A DNA stretch of 64,000 nucleotides from JBBQTQ01 sp038213135 (lineage in GTDB: Bacteria; Actinomycetota; Thermoleophilia; Gaiellales; Gaiellaceae), in the NCBI GenBank assembly GCA_038213135.1, contig JBBQTQ010000001.1:21435-85434 (forward strand). Reading direction: 5' to 3'. Numbering within the stretch: position 1 is the first letter of the stretch; the number at the start of each line of letters is the position of its first letter. The position numbers and the translations under genes are program-made. The notes under the pieces were generated by a model, which worked only from the letters and a program-made list of their open reading frames with translations, was not told where the DNA came from and did no database searches. Below, in pieces: positions 22,558 through 29,281 of the stretch.

Positions 22558-23435
22558 TGGCACTCGCGGTCGGCATCGTCGGTCTCGCCGGCGGCAACCA
22601 GACGCTGCTCTTCAACGCGCTCACGCATGCCGGCGCCGAGACGCACAGCCGCAAGGAGAACGTCGGCATGGCGGCGATCCCGGACGAGCGCCTCGGGCAG
22701 CTGGCGAAGGTCGTGAAGGCCAAGAAGGTGACGCCCGCGACGATCCGCGTCGTCGACGTCCCGGGAACCGGCCCCGCGCTGCTCGGCAACCTCCGCCAGG
22801 TGGATGCGCTGCTCGCCGTCGGCGACCTCGAGGAGCTGCGGATGGAGCTGCTCGTCGCCGACCGCGACCATGTCGAGAACCGGCTCGACCGCGTGCGCAA
22901 ACAAGCGAAGTCGGGCGACACGAAGCTTCGCGACGAGGTGACCCAACTCGAGGCGCTGCTCGCGCACGTCGAGTCGGGCAGGACGCTGGCGGAGTTTCCG
23001 GCCGAGCTGCCGGCGGGGCTCGAGCCGCTGACGACCAAGGCGTTCCTCTCCCTCGAGGGCGTCGACCTCCAGCTCGAGGCCGAGCTGGCCGAGCTCGAGC
23101 CCGAAGAGGCGGCGGCCTTCCGCGAAGGGCCGTCCGCCCTCGACGAGGTCGTGCGTCAGCTGAAGGATGCGCTCGACCTCGTCGCGTTCTTCACGGCAGG
23201 TGACAAGGAGACCCGAGCCTGGACGTTGCGTCGTGGTGAGACGGCGCTTGATGCCGCCGAGACGATCCACTCCGACATCGCGCGCGGCTTCATCCGCTGC
23301 GAGGTGATCCGCTGGAATGACCTCGTCGAGGCCGGCTCGCACGCCGAGGCCTCGCGCCGCGGCCTCCAGCGGCTGGAAGGCAAGACCTACGTGGTCGAGG
23401 ACGGCGACGTGCTGAACATCCGCTTCAACCTCTGA
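22557..23435 (+). CDS. Degenerate YchF-like protein lacking GTPase motifs (TGS domain retained)
   Basis: The 292-residue protein aligns with YchF/OLA1 over the start (VGIVGLAGGNQTLLFNALT) and the whole C-terminal TGS part (LVAFFTAGDKETRAWTLRRG, GFIRCEVIRWNDLVEAGS, LEGKTYVVEDGDVLNIRFNL). YchF itself is a roughly 363-residue ATPase/GTPase that binds ribosomes. Here the P-loop GK(S/T) is replaced by Asn14-Gln15-Thr16, the DxxG region is shortened to VVDVPGTGPALLGNL, and the base-recognition motif is not recognisable. It is therefore unlikely to hydrolyse nucleotides. The GTG start overlaps the sigma gene stop by one base. Confidence 0.8.
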   Translation: MALAVGIVGLAGGNQTLLFNALTHAGAETHSRKENVGMAAIPDERLGQLAKVVKAKKVTPATIRVVDVPGTGPALLGNLRQVDALLAVGDLEELRMELLVADRDHVENRLDRVRKQAKSGDTKLRDEVTQLEALLAHVESGRTLAEFPAELPAGLEPLTTKAFLSLEGVDLQLEAELAELEPEEAAAFREGPSALDEVVRQLKDALDLVAFFTAGDKETRAWTLRRGETALDAAETIHSDIARGFIRCEVIRWNDLVEAGSHAEASRRGLQRLEGKTYVVEDGDVLNIRFNL

Positions 23436-23497
23436 AACGCGGGCGTATCTCCTGGCCGCATCCGGCCGTTATGACCCGACAGCGAACTTGGGGGCAC

Positions 23498-23572
23498 ATG
23501 AGCATTCTCTGGATCATCCTGATCGTCGTTCTTGTCTTGGCCGTGCTCGGCTTCTTCGGCGTCCGCCGCTAG
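23498..23572 (+). CDS. 24-residue single-pass membrane peptide
   Basis: ATG at 23498 opens a frame of 24 residues that is almost entirely a membrane helix (SILWIILIVVLVLAVLGFF) ending in VRR. A GGGGGC stretch 4-9 bases upstream could act as the ribosome site. A perfect 10-bp hairpin follows 33 bases after the stop, so the unit looks like a complete small transcription unit. No function is known to me. Confidence 0.6.
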   Translation: MSILWIILIVVLVLAVLGFFGVRR

Positions 23573-23605
23573 CAACCGGCTAGGCCCAGGCAAGCGAGGA
23601 AATAG

Positions 23606-23638
23606 GCCGCCCGGCACTTGCCGGGCGGCTCTGCTTTG
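23606..23638 (+). terminator. Intrinsic terminator after the 24-residue peptide gene
   Basis: GCCGCCCGGC (23606-23615), loop ACTT, then GCCGGGCGGC (23620-23629) form a perfect 10-bp stem followed by the T-rich TCTGCTTT. Confidence 0.8.
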
Positions 23639-23652
23639 GCGATTCTGGTGGG

Positions 23653-24435
23653 ATGGATCCGCTCCGCGTGCTCGCGCTCGCCGATGCCCGGCCCTCGTTG
23701 CCCCGCCTCGGCGGCATGGCCCGTCCTGACGGCGTCGTAATCGTCAGCGAGCGGTTCTGGGCCTTCGCGGGCCGAAACGGCGAGTTGCGGGAGGGTCGCA
23801 TGCCCGGGGCTGACACCCGTCTCGGCCGGATCCCGCTGCTTCGCGGCCTCGTGAAGCTCTGCGCGTCGATGTCGCCGCTCTTCCGCCGCACCGGAGTCGC
23901 CAGGCCGCGGGAGCGCTGGCTCCTTGCGGCGGGTCTCGTTCTGCCTTTCGGGCTTGTCGTGCTCCCCCACACTGCGTCACTGGTCACCGGCGTCGTCTTG
24001 ACGCTGAGCCTGATCGCCGTGCTCTTCCGCGGGCGGACGCTCTTTCTCCATGGCGCCGAGCACCGCTCGATCATGGCCGCCGAGGAGCACCGGCTCGTTG
24101 CGACCTGGGGGGGCGAGGCAAAGCCGACCCGTTTCGCGCCCCGCTGCGGGACGAACTTCGCTGTGCTCGTGTTTCCGGTCGCCTACCTGGCGAACCGCTT
24201 CTGGCCCGTGCCGCCGGCCTTCTACACCCCGGTCGCGGTCAGCGTCCTTTCACTCGCGTTCACGATGGAGCTCTGGCGCTTCGTCCAGTCGGCTCGCGGT
24301 TGGGCGCGCGTTTTCCTCATGCCCGGCCTTGCGCTACAGCGCCTGACGACGCAGGAGCCGAGGCTCGACGAGACCCGCGTCGCACTGACCGCGGTTGCCT
24401 CCGTGCTGCGCCGCGAGCTCGAGCTAGCGGCGTAG
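23653..24435 (+). CDS. DUF1385 (YqhQ-like) membrane protein
   Basis: The 260-residue protein has the canonical DUF1385 order: RLGGMARPDGVVIVSERFWA, RIPLLRGLVKL, two hydrophobic helices (about residues 95-135), LHGAEHRSIMA, FAPRCGTNFAVLVFP, two more helices, and PGLALQRLTTQEP. The HGAEH and CGTNF elements look like a metal or ligand site facing the membrane. The function of the family is not established. It converges with a GNAT gene and overlaps its end by 12 bases. It is the more typical of the two DUF1385 members in this window. Confidence 0.85.
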   Translation: MDPLRVLALADARPSLPRLGGMARPDGVVIVSERFWAFAGRNGELREGRMPGADTRLGRIPLLRGLVKLCASMSPLFRRTGVARPRERWLLAAGLVLPFGLVVLPHTASLVTGVVLTLSLIAVLFRGRTLFLHGAEHRSIMAAEEHRLVATWGGEAKPTRFAPRCGTNFAVLVFPVAYLANRFWPVPPAFYTPVAVSVLSLAFTMELWRFVQSARGWARVFLMPGLALQRLTTQEPRLDETRVALTAVASVLRRELELAA

Positions 24436-25020
24436 GCGGCGCTCGAGGTTCGCCCGCACCGCGGGCCACTCGTCGTCGAGGATCGAGTAGTACGCGGAGT
24501 CGCGCAGGCGGTCGCGGTCGTCGCCGACGAGCATGTGCTTGCGGAAGATACCCTCGAACTCCGCCGGCAACGCTTCGAGCGCGCGACGCGAGCGCTCGTT
24601 CTTCGCATCGGTCTTGAACTCGACCCTCATGCAACTGTGGCGATCGAAGGCGTGCTCGAGCATCAGCAGCTTCGCCTCGACGTTCGCGCCGCTGCCCCAG
24701 CGCGAGCGGGCGAGCCACGTCCAGCCGATCTCGAGCCCGCGGTGCTCCGGGCGCAAGGTCAGGAAGCGCGTCGACCCGATCGGCTCGCCCGTCGAGGCGT
24801 CGAGCGTTGCGAATCCGGCTTCCCGGCCGGCGGAGCTCTCTGCGAGCGCGGCCTCGAGCCAGCTGTGGAACGTCTCATCACTCGCCTCGGCGTGGAGGAA
24901 CATGTAGTCCCAGTCCGAGTCGCGAGCGGCGGCGAACAGGCCTTCCTCGTGCTGTGGAGCGAGCGGCTCGAGGACGACGAGCCGCCCTTCGAGGCGCGTG
25001 GCGAGTCCAGGCCAGCTCAT
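24424..25020 (-). CDS. GNAT-family N-acetyltransferase (RimJ/RimL-like)
   Basis: The 198-residue protein has the GNAT order typical of ribosomal-protein-type acetyltransferases: LEGRLVVLEPLAPQHEEGL at the N-terminus, IGSTRFLTLRPEHRGLEIGWTWL in the central sheet, and the acetyl-CoA segment LARSRWGSGANVEAKLLMLEHAF. FKTDAKNERSRRALEALPAEFEGIFRKHML is the usual C-terminal motif. The substrate is unknown. Its ATG overlaps the stop of the DMT transporter gene by four bases. Confidence 0.85.
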   Translation of the reverse strand: MSWPGLATRLEGRLVVLEPLAPQHEEGLFAAARDSDWDYMFLHAEASDETFHSWLEAALAESSAGREAGFATLDASTGEPIGSTRFLTLRPEHRGLEIGWTWLARSRWGSGANVEAKLLMLEHAFDRHSCMRVEFKTDAKNERSRRALEALPAEFEGIFRKHMLVGDDRDRLRDSAYYSILDDEWPAVRANLERRLRR

Positions 25021-25850
25021 CCTGCGGAGATCATCGCCGCGCCGGCGAGCGCGGCGAACGCTCCGACCTGCTGGATGGGTCGCAGCCGCTCACCGAGCAC
25101 GATCCGCGCGAGCAGGACGATCCCGATCGGGTACAGCGACGCGAGCACGGCGATCAGGCTGATCAGGCCTTTGGTTGTCGCGACCGAGAAGAGCGTGGTC
25201 GCGGTGACGTCGAGCCCGGCCACCAGGACGAGCGCCGGCATGGCGGGGCGCACAGAAGCAAGTGGCGGCCGGGTGAAGGCGAGCGCGAGCAGTACGAGGA
25301 CGGTCGACGAGACGCGCAGCGCGAACGGCCCCCAGTAGGGGTCGTGGGCGCTCGCCGCCTGGAGGCCGAGCAGGGAGCAGCCGAACAGGACCGCGGCGGC
25401 GGCGCCAAGCAGCGCGCCCGCTGCGATCCGCGAGGTGCGACCTGCGACCGGCTCACGGGAAGCGAGGACGATCCCGCCCAGTGCAAGGGCGATGCCGGCG
25501 CCCTGGATCGGGCTCGGTCGCTCGCCGCGCCCGATGCCGACTATCACCGGCACGAGTGGGGCGGTTGCCGTGATCGGAGCCACGATGCCCATCGTCCCGA
25601 CCGCGAGCCCGCGGTAGAGGCAGCCGACGCCGACGATCCCCGCGGCCCCGGCGAGCGCGGCGTAGAGCGTGCCGAGCCCGCCGAGCGAATGGCGACCACC
25701 GACGAGCGCCACCCCAGCAAGCAGGACGAGCCCGAGCGGCTGCGTCACCGCGAGCAGAGCGACGATCGGAACTGACTTCGCCTTCAGGCCCCCGACGAAG
25801 TCCGAGACGCCCCAGGCGGCGCTCGCGATCAGCGCGAGGCCGACGCCCAC
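25017..25850 (-). CDS. EamA/DMT-superfamily transporter
   Basis: The 277-residue protein has ten hydrophobic helices arranged as two EamA repeats. The first begins ALIASAAWGVSDFVGGLKAKSV and the second ALLGAAAAVLFGCSLLGLQAAS. The C-terminal helix contains LGERLRPIQQVGAFAALAG, the standard EamA ending. DMT proteins export amino acids, nucleosides or other metabolites; the cargo cannot be told. GTG 25850 was chosen because it begins the first helix and is eight bases after the upstream HD gene's stop. A longer frame upstream is antisense to or overlaps that gene. Confidence 0.82.
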   Translation of the reverse strand: MGVGLALIASAAWGVSDFVGGLKAKSVPIVALLAVTQPLGLVLLAGVALVGGRHSLGGLGTLYAALAGAAGIVGVGCLYRGLAVGTMGIVAPITATAPLVPVIVGIGRGERPSPIQGAGIALALGGIVLASREPVAGRTSRIAAGALLGAAAAVLFGCSLLGLQAASAHDPYWGPFALRVSSTVLVLLALAFTRPPLASVRPAMPALVLVAGLDVTATTLFSVATTKGLISLIAVLASLYPIGIVLLARIVLGERLRPIQQVGAFAALAGAAMISAG

Positions 25851-25858
25851 GGCCGCTG

Positions 25859-26689
25859 CTAGCGCTCGCCGACCGGGCGGGTGGCGGCCACAGCGTCGAG
25901 CTGGTTCGCGTGATAGAGGACGGACGCCTCGGCCGTTCGGGCCGCCCGCGAGTCGTGATGGCAGGCCACGGCGTGCAGGAGCTCGGCCCGTGCCTCGGGG
26001 TCGAGTGCGCCGGCCCGCTCCTCGATCAGGCGCAAGCCGAGATGAACGTGTCCGAGCAGGCGCCCCTCGGGCGTCGGCTGGAAGGCCGGCCCGCGCGCGA
26101 GCTCGATCGTCCGGCCGACGTCGTGGAGCAACGCGGCGGCGAGCAGCAAGTCGGCACGCAGGCGTGGATGCAGCTGGCACAGCTCGCGGCAGATCGTGGC
26201 GACGCCGACGGTGTGCTCGAGCAGGCCGCCTGCATAGTCGTGGTGCCCGTCGGGCGCGGCCGGCAGCGAGCGCAGGAGCTGGCGGCGGTCGGCCAGCACC
26301 GAGGTGACGACGTCGCGGAGACCCTGGTGGGACAGCTCGGCGATCAGGAAGTCGAGAAAGCCCTCGAGCTCGTCGGCGTCGCGGCGCATCGCCGGCGCCA
26401 GCGCGACCGGATCCTCGCCTTCGGCGGCCTCGATCGCGCGCACCTCGAGCTGTAGGCGGCCGCCGTAGCGCTCGACCCGGCCGAGCACGCGGACCGCGTC
26501 GCCCTCCGCGAAGCGGCCGTCAAGGAGATCGACGTCGTTCCAGACGCGGCCCTCGATCCGGCCGCTCGGATCGACGAGCTCGAGGGCGAGATAGTCCGAC
26601 CCGCCGCGCGTCCGCAGGCGCCGTTTTCGCGACACCGCGTAGACCCCTTCGACCACTCGATCCTCGGTCAATTCGGCGATTGCGGCCAC
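25859..26689 (-). CDS. OB-fold and HD-domain 3'-5' exoribonuclease YhaM-like protein
   Basis: The 276-residue protein has an N-terminal OB fold (about residues 10-85, with LELVDPSGRIEGRVWN and VRVLGRVERYGGRLQLEV) and an HD domain. Metal-binding residues are in AGGLLEHTVGVA (His), ALLHDVGRTIEL (HD pair), and AVACHHDSR. This architecture matches YhaM/CBF1-type 3'-5' exonucleases acting on RNA or ssDNA. It is a little shorter than B. subtilis YhaM (about 314 residues). The GTG start has a TAAGCT box six bases upstream and is divergent from the DUF1015 gene. Confidence 0.82.
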   Translation of the reverse strand: MAAIAELTEDRVVEGVYAVSRKRRLRTRGGSDYLALELVDPSGRIEGRVWNDVDLLDGRFAEGDAVRVLGRVERYGGRLQLEVRAIEAAEGEDPVALAPAMRRDADELEGFLDFLIAELSHQGLRDVVTSVLADRRQLLRSLPAAPDGHHDYAGGLLEHTVGVATICRELCQLHPRLRADLLLAAALLHDVGRTIELARGPAFQPTPEGRLLGHVHLGLRLIEERAGALDPEARAELLHAVACHHDSRAARTAEASVLYHANQLDAVAATRPVGER

Positions 26690-26695
26690 GCCGCG

Positions 26696-26716
26696 AGCTT
26701 ACGCTAGGCTCCGGCC
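26696..26716. promoter_or_regulatory. Closely spaced divergent -10 boxes for the HD-protein and DUF1015 genes
   Basis: In the 27-base gap between the two starts, TAAGCT on the minus strand (26696-26701) lies six bases before the HD-protein GTG. TAGGCT on the plus strand (26705-26710) lies six bases before the DUF1015 GTG. Both transcripts would start on the start codon. Confidence 0.6.
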
Positions 26717-27799
26717 GTGGCCGTCGTGAAGCCGTTTCGCGCCGTCCGCTACGGCGAGCGCGCGGGGCCGATCGAGCAGCTCGTCGCACCTCCCTACGAC
26801 GTTCTCGGCGAGCGCGAGCGGGCCGAGTACCTCACCCGCAGCCCGTACAACGTCGTCCACCTGACGCTGCCGGACGACGAGGCCGACGCCGCTCGGCTCT
26901 GGCGCGAGTGGCAGGGCGAAGCCCTCCTCGTCCGCGACGAGTCGCCCGCCTGCTGGTGGTTGTCGCAGACCTACACCGGCCCGGACGGAGTCGAACGGAC
27001 GCGAGACGGGCTTGTCGTCGCGCTGCGGGTCGAGCCGTACTCGGCGGGTGTCGTGCTCCCCCACGAGCGCACGCATGCCCGTCCGAAAGAGGGGAGGCTG
27101 CGGCTGTTGCGCGCGCTTCGCGCGAACGTCGAGCCGATCTTCCTGCTCTACGACGGCGAGCTGGCGGCGCCCGGCGGCGAGCCGGAGCTGACCGTCGAGC
27201 TGGAGGGCGTGCGCAATCGGCTCTGGCGCGGGGAAGGCGAGCCGCCGCCCGAGCTCCTGGACGCGTCGTTCACGATCGCGGACGGTCATCACCGCTACGA
27301 GACTGCGCTGGCTTTCCACGCGGAGGACGGCTCGGAGGAGAGCGCCTACATGATGGTCGTGCTCGTGCCCACCGCCCAGGAGGGCCTGACGATCTTCCCG
27401 ACGCATCGGATCGTCGAGCGGCTCGGCGGGGTCGATGCGCCGCTCGAGACGGACGTGACGCCGTACGAGGCACTCGCCGAGATCGAGGCCAACGCGCGCG
27501 AATGGCCGGTCGCGGTGCTCTACCGGAACGGCCGCACGTATCTCGTTCAGGGCAACGCGGCCGAGCTCGACGCGGCGTTTCTCGAGCGGTTCCAGCTCGA
27601 GGGCGTCTCGTACACACCACGGGCCGAGGAGGCGGTGGCTGCGGTGGATCGCGGCGACGCGGAGGCTGCGTTCCTGCTGCGAGCGCCGACTGTCGAGCAG
27701 GTTCTGGCGGTCGCCGGCCGCGGCGAGACGATGCCGCAGAAGAGCACCTACTTCTATCCCAAGCTCCCTTCCGGGCTGCTCTTCCAGCTGCTCGACTGA
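26717..27799 (+). CDS. DUF1015 family protein
   Basis: The 360-residue protein has the DUF1015 pattern: VVKPFRAVRY and VAPPYDVLGERER at the N-terminus, SPYNVVHLTLP, VLPHERTHARPKEGRLRLL (about residues 111-129) and the conserved IADGHHRYETALAF (about 190-203), which resembles the phosphate/nucleotide loop of ParB/sulfiredoxin-like folds. The first residues follow the leaderless TAGGCT box. Members are about 400 residues and have no firmly established role. It converges with the HepT gene, separated by one base. Confidence 0.85.
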   Translation: MAVVKPFRAVRYGERAGPIEQLVAPPYDVLGERERAEYLTRSPYNVVHLTLPDDEADAARLWREWQGEALLVRDESPACWWLSQTYTGPDGVERTRDGLVVALRVEPYSAGVVLPHERTHARPKEGRLRLLRALRANVEPIFLLYDGELAAPGGEPELTVELEGVRNRLWRGEGEPPPELLDASFTIADGHHRYETALAFHAEDGSEESAYMMVVLVPTAQEGLTIFPTHRIVERLGGVDAPLETDVTPYEALAEIEANAREWPVAVLYRNGRTYLVQGNAAELDAAFLERFQLEGVSYTPRAEEAVAAVDRGDAEAAFLLRAPTVEQVLAVAGRGETMPQKSTYFYPKLPSGLLFQLLD

Positions 27800-27800
27800 C

Positions 27801-28130
27801 TTACTCGGATGAATCCTCTGCTAATCGCCCGGCCGTCTGGTCGAGCGGGCTCAGGTGTTTCTCGACGATCTCCTGGATGATTTCGAGCTCGACTCGAAAG
27901 TACTCGTGGGCGATCAGGTTCCGAAGTCCGACGATTTGCGTCCATGCGATTTCAGGAGCGAGCGCCCGTGTCTCTTCGGAGATCTGGGCGGCTGCCTCTC
28001 CGATGACCACGAGGTTGTAAAGCACTGCATCCGTGGTCTTGCGGTCGAAGGCTCCGCTGGCAACGTGGCGCCCGATCGTGGCGATCGCTTCGCGTATGTC
28101 CCGCAAACGCTGTGCTTCGCGGCGGCTCAC
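27801..28130 (-). CDS. hepT: HepT-like HEPN toxin (DUF86)
   Basis: The 109-residue all-alpha protein carries the HEPN RNase motif R-x4-H-x-Y as Arg70, His75 and Tyr77 in GLRNLIAHEYF. In type VII HepT/MntA systems HepT is the toxin, and the MntA partner neutralises it by adenylylating the motif tyrosine. The GTG start overlaps the upstream nucleotidyltransferase stop by four bases (GTGA), so both are made from one mRNA. The region's base composition is slightly lower in GC than neighbouring genes, in line with acquisition. Confidence 0.87.
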   Translation of the reverse strand: MSRREAQRLRDIREAIATIGRHVASGAFDRKTTDAVLYNLVVIGEAAAQISEETRALAPEIAWTQIVGLRNLIAHEYFRVELEIIQEIVEKHLSPLDQTAGRLAEDSSE

Positions 28131-28450
28131 AACGGAACAGCCTCAGCGAGCGCGGCATCACGCACCTCCTCGCGGAGCGTTCTAGCGGTCACGACGTCGA
28201 CTCGCGCGCCAACTAGCTGCGAGAGTTCCTCGGATAACCCGAGGACGATCAGAAGCTCAGTGCCTAGCGACTCCGAGGTCGCAAGGTCGACCAGGAGGTC
28301 GATATCACTCAATGCGTCGTCGTCGCCTCGCGCAAGAGATCCGAAGAGCCGCACGTCCCGCCCTCCGTTGTCCTGGAGCAGGGAGAGGATTCGCGTCCGT
28401 TCGCTTCGCAGGACATCCCGGGGTGAGGGCCGTTCCGTGGTTGGGGTCAC
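28127..28450 (-). CDS. mntA: MntA-like minimal nucleotidyltransferase antitoxin
   Basis: The 107-residue protein has the polymerase-beta-type motif GS-x10-D-x-D exactly spaced: Gly37-Ser38 and Asp49/Asp51 in FGSLARG and SDIDLLVDL. A third acidic residue is likely in ARVDVVTA. MntA proteins AMPylate and silence the HEPN toxin. It is the first gene of the pair. GTG 28450 is used because the longer open frame upstream is antisense to the phosphatase gene. Confidence 0.85.
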   Translation of the reverse strand: MTPTTERPSPRDVLRSERTRILSLLQDNGGRDVRLFGSLARGDDDALSDIDLLVDLATSESLGTELLIVLGLSEELSQLVGARVDVVTARTLREEVRDAALAEAVPL

Positions 28451-28492
28451 GCGGCGAATGATCGCAGCCGCCGCTGTCGAGGCCAAGAGACT

Positions 28493-29281
28493 GTGACCTG
28501 GCTCGAGACCTGCCGCGGGGCGGTCGCCGACGTTCGCCGCGTGCTCGAGGAGCTGCCCACCCGCGCCGAGCGCGAGCCGGTCGTGGGGGACGGCGAGGGC
28601 GGTGACGAGACGACTGCGATCGACGCGGCTGCCGAGCGGGTCGTCGTCGAGCGCCTCGACCGTGAGCAGCCCGGGTTCACGCTCGTCTCGGAGGAGCTCG
28701 GCCGCCGCGCGGGCTCCGGCACGGTCGTCGTGCTCGACCCGATCGACGGCTCGATCAACGCCAAGCGTGGCATCCCGTTCTTCGCCGTCTCGATCGCCGT
28801 GGCGTCCGGGGAGACGATGGGCGACGTCGACTTCGGTTACGTCTACGACTTCGGCTCGGGCGAGGAGTGGACGGCGATCCGCGGCGAGGGCGCGTTCCTG
28901 AACGGCGAGCGACTCGGCGCGATCCGCCCGAAGGACCGGATCGAGCTCCTGTCGTTCGAGGCGACGCGAACCGACCTGATCGCCCGCCACGTCCCGGCGT
29001 TTACCGAGCTCGCCCACCGCCTGCGGATCATGGGCTCGCTCGCGCTTTCCCTCTGCCACCTCGCAGCCGGCCGGGTCGACGGCGTGTGCTCGCTGAAGCC
29101 CGCGCGGTCGGTCGACATCGCCGCCGCGCAGCTGCTCGTCCTGGAGTGCGGGCTCGCGATCGACCTGCCCGACGATCCGCCCTTCGCCGCCGCGCCGCTG
29201 GACCTCGAAGGGCGTTCACGCGTCGTCGCTGCGGGAACCCCGGCGCTGTGCGGGCAGATCGCCGACGCACTCAGGCGCTGA
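28493..29281 (+). CDS. Inositol monophosphatase / fructose-1,6-bisphosphatase family protein
   Basis: The 262-residue protein shows the metal-dependent sugar-phosphatase motifs: EELGRRAG (Glu of the first site), VVVLDPIDGSINAKRGIPFFAVSIAVA (DPxDGS, about residues 80-106) and the C-terminal LKPARSVDIAAAQLLVLECG, with an Asp before an Ala-Ala segment as in this family. It could dephosphorylate inositol-1-phosphate, fructose-1,6-bisphosphate or related substrates. The GTG start at 28493 is the first in the conserved frame. It converges with the glucosidase gene (11-base overlap). Confidence 0.82.
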   Translation: MTWLETCRGAVADVRRVLEELPTRAEREPVVGDGEGGDETTAIDAAAERVVVERLDREQPGFTLVSEELGRRAGSGTVVVLDPIDGSINAKRGIPFFAVSIAVASGETMGDVDFGYVYDFGSGEEWTAIRGEGAFLNGERLGAIRPKDRIELLSFEATRTDLIARHVPAFTELAHRLRIMGSLALSLCHLAAGRVDGVCSLKPARSVDIAAAQLLVLECGLAIDLPDDPPFAAAPLDLEGRSRVVAAGTPALCGQIADALRR

